DNA of 64,000 nt from Nocardia jinanensis (GTDB lineage Bacteria; Actinomycetota; Actinomycetes; Mycobacteriales; Mycobacteriaceae). Below, piece by piece: positions 39,009 to 46,941 of the stretch; position 1 is the first letter of the stretch; every line of letters starts with the position of its first letter. Below the pieces are notes generated by a model, which was not told where the DNA came from, searched no databases, and saw nothing but the letters and a program-made list of their open reading frames with translations. The stretch covers positions 62,001 through 126,000 of the forward strand of contig NZ_BMMH01000009.1 of NCBI RefSeq assembly GCF_014645735.1, written 5' to 3'. The translations under genes were made by a program, and so were the position numbers.

Positions 39009-40408
39009 GCGCCCCAGGAGCCGGCTCCACACCGGGCGCACCGCCGCCCGCGGGTGCGGAAGCACTCGATCCGACCGTCCTGGACCTGCTGCGCGGCAGT
39101 GCGCTGGCGCCGATGCTGGACAGGCCGGTGAACGACATCCTCGGCAGTATGGGCCTGCCGAACCTGCCGGAACTCCCGGCCTTCGGCGAGCTGCCCGGTC
39201 TACCCCCGCTGCCGACAATCGATCTGAGCGCGCTGATGCGCCCGCTCACAGATCTGGCATCGGCGTTCGGCACCGGCAGTTTCGGAGCCCCGGCTGCCGC
39301 CTCGCCACCGGCGCGGGGCGATACCGCGGCGCCCGCCCCGGCGCCCCCGGTGGATCCGACCCAGGCCCTATCGCAGATATCGACCGTGATGCAGACGCTG
39401 ATGCAGGTCGCGCCTTCCGTACTACAAGCCGTGATGGGCCTCTGGCAGGGTATGGCGGCCACGGAGGCGGCGGAGAAGGCCGGTGCGGCGCAGGCGGATA
39501 CCGCCGAACTCGAAGCGCAGAGCACCGGCGAGAAAATGCATCTCGCCAAGGGAGCGACCAGTGTCGCGATCGGCGGGGCGGAGATGGCCGCAGTGATCGC
39601 CGCGTTCTCCGCCAAGCTGGCGCTGTCCCCGCTCTATGCCACGACTCCGGGTGGTGCGGCTTTCCTGGTGGCCTCGGCGATCGAGGCGGCCACCGAGGGT
39701 CTGGTGATCACCGCCAAGACCAAGACCGAACTCGGTATCGAGGCGGTCGGTATGACGCAGACCGGGGAGAAGGTCGCGGTCACCAACGCCCCGACCGGCG
39801 TCGATCCCGGCCTGCAGATCGATCAGCTCATGCAGCTGATCGGCATGGTCACGCCACTGATCGGTACCGCGAGCCAGGTCGCGCAGTCGCTGGGGCAACT
39901 CGGAATCGCGAACACCGCGCTGTCCGCGCCCACACCCGTCGGCGGCGAGGGTGATGCCGCCCACCCGGGTCGCGGCGAGACCGAAAAGCCCGGTATGCCC
40001 GGTGGTCTCGGTGTCGGTGGTGTAGGAGCGGTCGGCGCCGTCGCTGCGCCGTTGAATGCGTTCCCTGGCACGAGATTCGCCGCGCCCGGGCCGCTCGGGA
40101 CCGTCGGCGCGCTCAGCGGCGTCGGGGCGCCGGGTTCGGCCACGGGTCTGTCGTCCGCGGCGAACAGCGCGACGGCGAGTTCGGCCGCGGGCAGCGGCCC
40201 GGGCGTTATGCCGATGGGCGCGGGAGCGGGTGCCGCCGCGGGGATGGCCCGCGACGGGGAGTCGATGACCGACGGCTCGGCCCGCGGCACGGTCTCGGCC
40301 GAATACGGCGACGAAGTGGTCGGGTCGATCGAAGGTATCGCGGTGCCGGTGGTCGGCGCGGCGGAGACAGCATCGGAACCACCGCCGGACAAAGAACTCA
40401 CGCTCTGA
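39005..40408 (+). CDS. EspA/EspE-like ESX secretion-associated protein
   Basis: A 467-residue protein starting ATG 39005, coupled to the EspC-like gene by ATGA overlap. Residues 1-100 are Pro/Leu-rich (LPNLPELPAFGELPGLPPLP). A helical central region contains VMGLWQGMAATEAAEKAG (W-x-G) and a hydrophobic stretch (AAFSAKLALSPLYATTPGG). The C-terminal third is Gly/Ala-rich with an acidic end. Pro-Gly-Leu runs, a W-x-G turn and an acidic tail occur in EspA and EspE, the usual partners of EspC. Sequence identity cannot be judged here, so the call is structural and positional. Confidence 0.5.
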   Translation: MSAPGAGSTPGAPPPAGAEALDPTVLDLLRGSALAPMLDRPVNDILGSMGLPNLPELPAFGELPGLPPLPTIDLSALMRPLTDLASAFGTGSFGAPAAASPPARGDTAAPAPAPPVDPTQALSQISTVMQTLMQVAPSVLQAVMGLWQGMAATEAAEKAGAAQADTAELEAQSTGEKMHLAKGATSVAIGGAEMAAVIAAFSAKLALSPLYATTPGGAAFLVASAIEAATEGLVITAKTKTELGIEAVGMTQTGEKVAVTNAPTGVDPGLQIDQLMQLIGMVTPLIGTASQVAQSLGQLGIANTALSAPTPVGGEGDAAHPGRGETEKPGMPGGLGVGGVGAVGAVAAPLNAFPGTRFAAPGPLGTVGALSGVGAPGSATGLSSAANSATASSAAGSGPGVMPMGAGAGAAAGMARDGESMTDGSARGTVSAEYGDEVVGSIEGIAVPVVGAAETASEPPPDKELTL

Positions 40409-40439
40409 GAGCACCGGCGATCAGACACAGGAGGGACTC

Positions 40440-40772
40440 ATGAACAACGAGATGGGCGAGATGTACGACGGCGTCCGGTTCGACCCCGCCGCGGCGGGCA
40501 AGGCGTCGTCGGGGCTGGACACGCTGGCCGATCGGCTGGCTGCCGATCTGGACGCGGTCGCGCAGGCGCTGACCGTGGTCCCGGCGGGTGTGGACGAGGT
40601 GTCGGGTCGGGCGTCGCAGACCCACAACGATGTCGCGACCTCCTACCTGACCAGTGCGCGGGCCAGTGTGCGGGAGATGCGCAAACTGGCCGCCACGCTG
40701 CGGCTGAGCAGTGCGCAGTTCGACGGTATGGAGACCGACAATGTCTCGAACCTCGGTGGTCGGAAGCCCTGA
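40440..40772 (+). CDS. PE-like ESX substrate
   Basis: A 110-residue two-helix protein starting ATG 40440 with AGGAGGG six bases upstream. Helix 1 is FDPAAAGKASSGLDTLADRL and helix 2 SYLTSARASVREMRKLAATL. The C-terminus has AQFDGMETDN, in which Phe replaces the Tyr of the usual Y-x-x-x-D/E export signal. It precedes a PPE gene by 43 bases, the standard PE-PPE pairing in which the two form a four-helix heterodimer exported with help from EspG. The true Pro-Glu dipeptide at the N-terminus is absent, as in many nocardial relatives. Confidence 0.75.
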   Translation: MNNEMGEMYDGVRFDPAAAGKASSGLDTLADRLAADLDAVAQALTVVPAGVDEVSGRASQTHNDVATSYLTSARASVREMRKLAATLRLSSAQFDGMETDNVSNLGGRKP

Positions 40773-40815
40773 ACGGGCGTCCGCGCTGTCGACGAGCGAA
40801 GGGTATTGCGCAGCG

Positions 40816-41820
40816 ATGATCGAACCACCGCACCCCGGGTTCACCGGTGTCGTGTGGCCCGCGCGCCCGGCCGATCGGCTGGCCCGCGACCTCACCGACG
40901 GTCCGGGTGGTGTTCCGATGGCCGAGGCCGTACAGGCGTGGGCCCGGCTGGCCGCGTCCTTCGGTGCGGCGGTGGTGGAGTACGAGCGAGCGGTCCTGGA
41001 AGTGCGCGATGCCTGGGGTTCTGGTCAAAGTAGCGAAGTGCTGCAACGTATTTCGACGCTACGCGACTGGTTGATCGAGGCCGCGACGACGGCGACGGCC
41101 AATACCGTGCGTTTCCGGTCGCAGGTGGCCGCCTACGAGGTCGCCCGCCTGGCGATGCCGCATACCGCCGATATCGAACAGATCCAGCAGATCCAGCGGA
41201 TGCTCGAAGCGGTCGGCGGGATACTCGGCGCGCCGCTCCGGGCTGTCGCGGCCGAGACGGACAAGGATGCCGATCTGGCCAAGGCTGTGGCTTCCCGGGT
41301 CATGGAGAACTACGAGAAGGCCACCGAACCTCTCGCATCGCCCTGGCAGCACCCCACGCCACCGGTGATCGCGCCCGATACCGCGCTGGCCGCCGAACAT
41401 GCGGCCGCCGCGCCGGGCGCGAACCCGGCGCCACCGGCGGTGCGCGGCGGTATGCCGCTGGGCCCGATGGGGATACCGGTGGGCTCGATTCCGATCCCGG
41501 CCGCGATGCCCCGGGTTCCTGTGGCCTACAACGCGCCGGTCTACACACAGTCTGTGAAGGTTCCGGAGACCGTGCCGCAGGGCGCCGCGGTCTCGGCAGC
41601 GGGTGGAAGCTCCCAGGCCGCGCCGCTCGCGCCGGGGGCGATGGGCGCCGCGGGCGCGAACGGCGGAGGTCAGGAGGCGCCGCGGTTCCCGCGCGCGGGT
41701 CTGTCCGGAGACGCGGACGATCATTTCGCCGGCGAGAGCGAACTGCGGGCCGCTCCTGCGGTTCTCGGTGGTGTCGAGGCGGCGGCCGCCCCGCAGGCGC
41801 ACGCCGGGGGGACGCGGTGA
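40816..41820 (+). CDS. PPE-family ESX substrate
   Basis: A 334-residue protein starting ATG 40816. Residues 1-130 are the PPE-type helical bundle: WPARPADRLARDLTDGPGG, AVQAWARLAASFGAAVVEYE, then DAWGSGQSSEVLQRI, where W-G-S-G takes the place of the WxG turn, and VRFRSQVAAYEVARLAMP. After about residue 200 the chain is Pro/Gly/Ala-rich (GMPLGPMGIPVGSIPIP) and disordered. The stop overlaps the GTG of the second EspG, so PE-PPE-EspG form one coupled unit and this PPE is its likely client. Confidence 0.8.
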   Translation: MIEPPHPGFTGVVWPARPADRLARDLTDGPGGVPMAEAVQAWARLAASFGAAVVEYERAVLEVRDAWGSGQSSEVLQRISTLRDWLIEAATTATANTVRFRSQVAAYEVARLAMPHTADIEQIQQIQRMLEAVGGILGAPLRAVAAETDKDADLAKAVASRVMENYEKATEPLASPWQHPTPPVIAPDTALAAEHAAAAPGANPAPPAVRGGMPLGPMGIPVGSIPIPAAMPRVPVAYNAPVYTQSVKVPETVPQGAAVSAAGGSSQAAPLAPGAMGAAGANGGGQEAPRFPRAGLSGDADDHFAGESELRAAPAVLGGVEAAAAPQAHAGGTR

Positions 41821-42608
41821 GGACCCTGACCAACGACGGCCTGCTCGCGGTCGCCGAGCGGCTCGGTGTGCAGACCCTGCCCCTGGTGCTCGCCGCCGGG
41901 CCCCGGCAGGATTCCTACGACGAATGGCGTGCGGCCCGCGAGCGCGCCGTCGCGGAGTTGATCACCGCCGAGGTGTTCGACGCCGAAGGCGATGTCGATA
42001 CCGATCTCGCCGACGCGTTGTCCGTGCTCGCGCAACCGGATCGGGAACTCGTCGCCCGCTGCTTCGGACGCGAGCACACCCTGCGTGTATGCGTCGCCGC
42101 ACGCGGGGAGCGGCACGCGGTGGCCGTACGCGCCGGGGACAGTTTCGATATCGGGACGATCTGGTGCGACGGTTCGGCCGCGGCGCTGGCGCGGCCGCTG
42201 CTGGCCGCGCTCGGCCCGGGTGAGCCGGCCGAGGTCGGTGGGTTCAGCGCGCCGGCCGCGGAACTCGCCGCACGTCTCGACGCGGCCGAGACCACCGGCG
42301 ACTACGCGGACGCCTTCTACGCCCTCGGCGTACCCGACCGTGATGCCACCGTGCTCGGGTCCGCATTCGGTACCTGCTCCGCCTATACCGAGATCGTCGT
42401 CTACAGCCACGAGGACGGCCGCACCACCCGCGCCCCCGGCGCGGTCGTGGTTTACGACACCGAGCGTGGGCGGATCGCCGCCGCCCCCATGGTTTCGCCG
42501 GACCAGCGGGTCTGGTCGACGGTCACAACGGGCAGCGACCATCGGGTGGCGCAGGCGGTCGCCGCGTTGCTCGAGGGTCTGTCCGGGGGGAGGTGGCCGA
42601 CACCGTAG
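41817..42608 (+). CDS. espG: ESX chaperone EspG, second paralogue
   Basis: A 263-residue EspG-family chaperone starting GTG 41817, overlapping the PPE stop. N-terminal LTNDGLLAVAERLGVQTLPLVL replaces the more usual W-x-L-T start. The central EHTLRVCVAARGERHAVAVRAGD and C-terminal RVAQAVAALLEGL helix fit the family. Compared with the EspG at 36106 it lacks the LPFPF motif and is clearly not a recent duplicate. It probably recognises the PPE encoded just upstream. Expected in the cytosol. Confidence 0.8.
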   Translation: MRTLTNDGLLAVAERLGVQTLPLVLAAGPRQDSYDEWRAARERAVAELITAEVFDAEGDVDTDLADALSVLAQPDRELVARCFGREHTLRVCVAARGERHAVAVRAGDSFDIGTIWCDGSAAALARPLLAALGPGEPAEVGGFSAPAAELAARLDAAETTGDYADAFYALGVPDRDATVLGSAFGTCSAYTEIVVYSHEDGRTTRAPGAVVVYDTERGRIAAAPMVSPDQRVWSTVTTGSDHRVAQAVAALLEGLSGGRWPTP

Positions 42609-42641
42609 TTCCCGAGGCGCTGACCCATCGTCTCTTCCTCT

Positions 42642-42659
42642 CGAGATCGTCGGATCTCG
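42642..42659 (+). promoter_or_regulatory. Hairpin in the esxB leader
   Basis: CGAGATC (42642-42648) and GATCTCG (42653-42659) form a 7-bp stem with a GTCG tetraloop, 33 bases before the esxB start. It could stabilise an abundant esxBA transcript, act as an operator, or terminate read-through from the PE-PPE-EspG unit. No T-run follows. Confidence 0.35.
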
Positions 42660-42692
42660 GTACGAACGAATACTCACGAAAGGATTCCAACA

Positions 42693-43001
42693 ATGGCTAC
42701 ACAGGGTGTTGATCTCGATCTCGAGCTGGTCAAGAAGGCGACCGGCGAGATGTACCAGGCGATCGAAAATCTGCGTCTGTCGGTGAAGGCCGTGGATTCG
42801 GCCAGCGATGCCGCGCGCGCGGGCTGGAAGGGCGATGCCAACGCGTCGTTCGTCACCACCTCGCAGGCCTGGAGCGATGAGTCCGACAAGCTGAACCAGA
42901 AGCTCGACGAGCTCACCAAGGCCACCGAGGATGCCACCCAGACCATCCTGGGTATGGATGAGGACGCCTTCATCCCCGGCGGCGGCTACACCAGCCTCTG
43001 A
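42693..43001 (+). CDS. esxB: EsxB/CFP-10-like WXG100 protein
   Basis: A 102-residue WXG100 protein starting ATG 42693 with AAAGGA seven bases upstream. Helix 1 LELVKKATGEMYQAIENLRL, the turn with GWKGDAN at about residues 47-53 (W-x-G), and helix 2 SDKLNQKLDELTKATEDATQ give the helix-turn-helix hairpin. The tail is acidic and Gly-rich (GMDEDAFIPGGGY). Like CFP-10 it should pair 1:1 with the EsxA encoded 54 bases downstream and target the dimer to EccC. The usual Y-x-x-x-D/E is not obvious in its tail. Confidence 0.88.
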   Translation: MATQGVDLDLELVKKATGEMYQAIENLRLSVKAVDSASDAARAGWKGDANASFVTTSQAWSDESDKLNQKLDELTKATEDATQTILGMDEDAFIPGGGYTSL

Positions 43002-43055
43002 CCGGCGTAATCCGGCACTTCCACCTATCCACTCCATCGAGAAGGAATTGGGATC

Positions 43056-43355
43056 ATGAGCGATATCTTGTACGACAAGCCCACCATGGAGGCTTTGTTC
43101 GACTCCCTGAAGACCGAGGGCAGCAAGATCCAGGGTGAGATCGAGGCCCTGGGCACCGCCAAGGACAACTTCCTCGCCGCCATGGCCAGCCAGGGCGCCC
43201 AGGACGGTTTCCAGACTGCCCACGGCGCGGTGAACACCGAGCTCGAGGACACCCTCACCAAGCTGGATCAGCTCGCCGCCGCAGTGGAGAACGCGCTGCA
43301 CCGCGCGCTCGAGACCGATAAGAAGATCGGCGACGGCTTCGCGGCTTTCGGCTGA
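43056..43355 (+). CDS. esxA: EsxA/ESAT-6-like protein without W-x-G
   Basis: A 99-residue helical protein starting ATG 43056 with AAGGAA upstream. Helix 1 MEALFDSLKTEGSKIQGEIE, turn region AMASQGAQDGFQ, helix 2 VNTELEDTLTKLDQLAAAVE. The protein has no tryptophan at all, so the hallmark W-x-G turn is replaced by Q-G-A-Q. It is otherwise of normal size and position, being the second gene of the esxBA pair. It likely forms the heterodimer with EsxB and is the core secreted substrate. Confidence 0.85.
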   Translation: MSDILYDKPTMEALFDSLKTEGSKIQGEIEALGTAKDNFLAAMASQGAQDGFQTAHGAVNTELEDTLTKLDQLAAAVENALHRALETDKKIGDGFAAFG

Positions 43356-43377
43356 CGCGCGACTCGCGCACAGCGGC

Positions 43378-43418
43378 GAACGGCCGGCTGGATCGGATGA
43401 GGATCCAGCCGGCCGTTC
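43378..43418. terminator. Bidirectional terminator between esxA and eccE
   Basis: A perfect 17-bp stem, GAACGGCCGGCTGGATC (43378-43394) and GATCCAGCCGGCCGTTC (43402-43418), with a 7-base loop GGATGAG. It sits midway between the convergent esxA (+) and eccE (-) stops. Strength and position make it a convincing terminator for both, even without a T-run. Confidence 0.85.
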
Positions 43419-43463
43419 CGCGTGATCGGGGCTTTCGCCGAGGACCGCGGCCGCGCCGAGTTC

Positions 43464-45254
43464 TCAGCGGGCAGCGAGGGATTCGCCGATGTAGTGCATC
43501 TCTTCCTGCGTGGTGACCATGTTCACCGTGGTCGTCACGGCCGGGGTGCGGACGGTGACCCGGTTGGGAGCGTCGGGGTCCTGGATCAGCGATACGTCCG
43601 CGTTGATCGATCCCGGCGGTTCGTGCGGCTGCCGGACGTGCACGATGGTCGCCCCGCCCGCATGGGAAACCGGGGGGACACCGTCGAACACCAGCACCGT
43701 GGTGCTCGGATAGGGCGCGGTGGGTACCGGTGGCGGGCCGGGCGGGTGGTAGCTGGCCCCGGCGGCCCGGGGCGCGATGGTGAGGATCTGCGGGGTGTCG
43801 AGATTGCGGACCAGTGTCTGCCAGGCTTCGGGCCGGGCCGTGTGCACAATGGCGTGCGCACCGAGTCCGGTGGCGCGCAGGATGACCTGCTGCGCGAGAT
43901 CGAGTGACCCGATCACTTCCAGCTGACGGGTGCCCTCGCCGATCAGCGGTACCGCGATGCCCCGGCCGCGGTCGTCGGCGCCGATGAGCTGGCCGCATCC
44001 CGCGGTCGGCACCGTGAATTCGGCGAGCGCGGCGAGTGTGCCCCGATAGGCGACCTCACGTCCCCAGCGTCCGGTGTAGCCGACCGGCAGCGTATCGAGC
44101 AGGATGCGCAGTTGATTTCCGTAGAGTTCGCGCAGTCCGGGCAGCGGCGGCTGCTCCGGCGGTTCGGTCGTATCGAAGCGGACCACGGCGTTGAGGACCA
44201 CGGTATCGGCGAGTTCGGTGCGCGGATCGTTACGGCCGATACCGGGACGCAGCCGCAGGGTGACCGTGGTGGACAGGCTGGGCGCGGCCCAGATATCGGC
44301 CAGTCCGGCCGGGCCGACCATATCGGCGCCGATCTGGTACTGCGCCAGGTAGCGCCCCCGGTCCTCCAGCCACTTCGGGTTCTCGGTCAGCTGATCGACA
44401 GTGAAGCCGTGGGTGAGTTCACGAACCGCGGTGTTCAGCTCGGTGGCGGTGAGCACCGAGGCGGCGATATCGTGCGCGGCCAGCCGATTCGCGACCCGCC
44501 GCGTCGCGATGATGGCGGCGCGCAATGCCCCGGTGCCGCCACCGCCGCGATTGTCCACCGCTTCGGCGTTCGCCAGCGGATCCAGTCGCAGCACCAGCCA
44601 GCAGGTGCGGTGCGCGATGGCCGGGAGCGGACCGATGATCCGGTCGTAGAGCTGTGCGGCGATCCCCGTTCCGGCGGTCCGGGCACCGGTGCTCACCACG
44701 TCGATACCGGCCAGGGTCAGGTCGAATTGGTCCAGGCAGCGGGCGATCTCCGGCAGCGGCAGGAGCTGTTCGGTGTTCAGCGACCCCGGTCGCAGCAGAG
44801 TCAGGGTGTCCGGGGGTGGATCGATGCGCAGCATGGTGAGCAGCAGGTCGCCGTCCCAGCGCACCCCATAGGCGCCGCCCTCGGGCAGCGGTACGTCGAA
44901 TGCCGAGGCTTGATCCAGCCGCTCGGCCGAGACCTTTCCGCGTCGGGCCAGGGCACCGGCGATCCGGGCCACCGTGGTGCGGCCGCCGATCGGAGCCAGG
45001 CATATGGCCGCGGCGACCGCGCCCGCGCCGAGCGAATACCACACCGAATGGCTGAACGCGAGCACGATCCAGACGATGGTCGCCGCGAAAAGAATTCCGG
45101 TGACGACTATCCGGAGGGGAAATATCCGGAACAACCAGAATTCGGGGTCCCGCAAAGTGTCGTAGGCAGATCGGCGAATATTTACAGAATCTTGAGAAAC
45201 CACATGATCCGGGATTTCGGCGACGCGTCGTACGGAGTTCATCGTCTCGTTCAC
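43464..45254 (-). CDS. eccE: ESX membrane component EccE
   Basis: A 596-residue EccE, the peripheral membrane component of the ESX core complex. Near the N-terminus two hydrophobic segments (IVVTGILFAATIVWIVLAF and WYSLGAGAVAAAICLAP) anchor it. The rest is a cytosolic or periplasm-facing alpha/beta region with SAFDVPLPEGGAYGVRWDGD and WLEDRGRYLAQYQIGADM. GTG at 45254 is chosen because AGGAA lies 8 bases upstream; ATG 45281 or ATG 45242 are alternatives. It is divergent from eccB, with 128 bases between, and is the only core ecc gene on the minus strand besides eccA. Confidence 0.85.
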   Translation of the reverse strand: MNETMNSVRRVAEIPDHVVSQDSVNIRRSAYDTLRDPEFWLFRIFPLRIVVTGILFAATIVWIVLAFSHSVWYSLGAGAVAAAICLAPIGGRTTVARIAGALARRGKVSAERLDQASAFDVPLPEGGAYGVRWDGDLLLTMLRIDPPPDTLTLLRPGSLNTEQLLPLPEIARCLDQFDLTLAGIDVVSTGARTAGTGIAAQLYDRIIGPLPAIAHRTCWLVLRLDPLANAEAVDNRGGGGTGALRAAIIATRRVANRLAAHDIAASVLTATELNTAVRELTHGFTVDQLTENPKWLEDRGRYLAQYQIGADMVGPAGLADIWAAPSLSTTVTLRLRPGIGRNDPRTELADTVVLNAVVRFDTTEPPEQPPLPGLRELYGNQLRILLDTLPVGYTGRWGREVAYRGTLAALAEFTVPTAGCGQLIGADDRGRGIAVPLIGEGTRQLEVIGSLDLAQQVILRATGLGAHAIVHTARPEAWQTLVRNLDTPQILTIAPRAAGASYHPPGPPPVPTAPYPSTTVLVFDGVPPVSHAGGATIVHVRQPHEPPGSINADVSLIQDPDAPNRVTVRTPAVTTTVNMVTTQEEMHYIGESLAAR

Positions 45255-45382
45255 AACTGTTAGTTCCTGCCTCGATGACATGCGCTCATCGTTGTGCCAC
45301 CACCGATTCGGGCCGATATAACCATCGGGAATTACGGTACCGTGTCGAATGAGATTGCGGTCGATAGCTCGATGGAGTCCCA
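45255..45382. promoter_or_regulatory. Divergent control region eccE/eccB
   Basis: The 128 bases between eccE and eccB should hold both promoters. Visible signals: the perfect palindrome ACGGTACCGT (45334-45343), directly followed by GTCGAAT (45344-45350), a sequence related to the tandem repeat at 37528-37545. This would fit a regulator shared with the EspH operon. GGAG (about 45374) is the eccB ribosome-binding site. No -35/-10 pair stands out. Confidence 0.4.
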
Positions 45383-46885
45383 GTGCCAGCACAGTTGACT
45401 ACCCGCGCCCAGGTCAACGGTTACCGTTTTCTGTTGCGTCGTCTCGACCACGCGCTGGTGCGCCGTGATGTCCGGATGCTGCACGACCCGATGCGCTCCC
45501 AGATCCGTTCGCTGCTGGTCGGACTGGTACTGGGTATCCTCATCATCGCAGGTGCCGCCATACTCGCGTTCCTGCGTCCGCAGGGTGCGATCGGGGATGC
45601 GCTCATCGTCTCCGGTAAGTCCAGCGGCGCACTGTATGTCGTGGTGAAGAAGGAAGACGGCTCCCGGACACTGCATCCTGTACTGAATCTGGCCTCCGCG
45701 CGGTTGATCACGGGCAGCAATGCCGAACCGCACGCCGTGAAAGACGACAAACTGGGCACTCTGCCGCGTGGTCCGCTGCTGGGAATCCCGGGTGCACCCG
45801 CCGCGCTGCCCGGTTCGGCGCAGGACGGGAATTCGCACTGGTCACTGTGTGAGTCGATCGAACTGTCCGCGGGCGGCAGTGCCGCCTCGGCGGTGGGGGG
45901 AACGACCACTGTGGTGGCGGGCAGGTCCGAACTGTCCGACCGCATCCGGGCCGCCGGTCCGTCCGAGGTACTGCTGGTCGCCCGGGACGACAAAACCTAC
46001 CTGGTCTACGAGGGAAAACGCGCTGAGATCGATCCGAACGATTCAGTGCTCTCGCGGGCGCTCGACCTCCCCGCACACCGTCCGCGACCGGTCGGGACCG
46101 GATTCCTCGGAGCTACCACCCCGGCGCCGGCGCTGAAGGCGCCGACCATCGATCGAATGGGCGAGCCGGGGCCCGGACCGCTGGCTCGAATCCCCATCGG
46201 CGGGATCATCTCCGTCGCCGGAGTCGGCCGGGATAGGAGTCCCGAGATGTATGTCGTCCTGGGTGACGGTGTGCAGCGGGTATCGCCGTTCGCCGCCGAA
46301 GTGATCCGGTACGCGGATTCGCAGGGGATGAGCCAGGTCGAGGTCATGCCTCCCGATGTCCTCGACGAGGTACCGGTGGTGCGGAAGCTGCCGATCGCAG
46401 ATTTTCCGGGTGAGATCCCGGAAATCGTGGATGCCGAGGACGGTCCGGTCACCTGTATCGCCTGGTCGAAATCGCCGGGCACCGCCGCGGCGGGCGCGGG
46501 TCTCGGTGACGGCCCCGGTGAGCGGGCAGCTGTCGAGCTGCTGATCGGAACCAGGCTGCCCATCGCCGAATCGGCGGCCCCGGTGGAACTGGCCACCGCG
46601 GACAGTAACGGCGACCGAGTGGATCAGGTGTATCTCGCTCCCGCCCACGGTGAGTACGTACAGATAACCGGCTTGGAGCCGGGCAGCCCCCGGCGCGGCA
46701 GTCTCTTTTACATCACCGACAGCGGTATCCGCTACGGCGTACCTGATCCGGCCACCGCGCAGGTGCTGGGCCTGGGCTCCGCGCCGCATCTCGCGCCCTG
46801 GGCGATCGTCGGCCAGCTCGTCCCCGGACCGACACTGGATCCGCGAGCGGCGCTGATCGGCCACGACTCGTTGTCCGAGGGCTGA
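45383..46885 (+). CDS. eccB: ESX core component EccB
   Basis: A 500-residue EccB. It starts GTG 45383 with PAQLTTRAQVNGYRFLLRRL and ALVRRDVRMLHDPMR, the standard cytosolic lead. One membrane segment lies at residues 41-63 (IRSLLVGLVLGILIIAGAAI), and a large periplasmic region of repeat domains follows, with the PRGPLLGIPGAPAALP motif and conserved cysteines in WSLCESIEL and VTCIAW that may form a disulphide. EccB links the membrane complex to the periplasm and MycP. Length is normal. It is convergent with eccA, with 56 bases between the stops. Confidence 0.95.
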   Translation: MPAQLTTRAQVNGYRFLLRRLDHALVRRDVRMLHDPMRSQIRSLLVGLVLGILIIAGAAILAFLRPQGAIGDALIVSGKSSGALYVVVKKEDGSRTLHPVLNLASARLITGSNAEPHAVKDDKLGTLPRGPLLGIPGAPAALPGSAQDGNSHWSLCESIELSAGGSAASAVGGTTTVVAGRSELSDRIRAAGPSEVLLVARDDKTYLVYEGKRAEIDPNDSVLSRALDLPAHRPRPVGTGFLGATTPAPALKAPTIDRMGEPGPGPLARIPIGGIISVAGVGRDRSPEMYVVLGDGVQRVSPFAAEVIRYADSQGMSQVEVMPPDVLDEVPVVRKLPIADFPGEIPEIVDAEDGPVTCIAWSKSPGTAAAGAGLGDGPGERAAVELLIGTRLPIAESAAPVELATADSNGDRVDQVYLAPAHGEYVQITGLEPGSPRRGSLFYITDSGIRYGVPDPATAQVLGLGSAPHLAPWAIVGQLVPGPTLDPRAALIGHDSLSEG

Positions 46886-46941
46886 TACGAACCGGCCGAG
46901 CGTGTTCCGCCGGTCCTACCAGCACCTCGGAGGCCTGCCGT

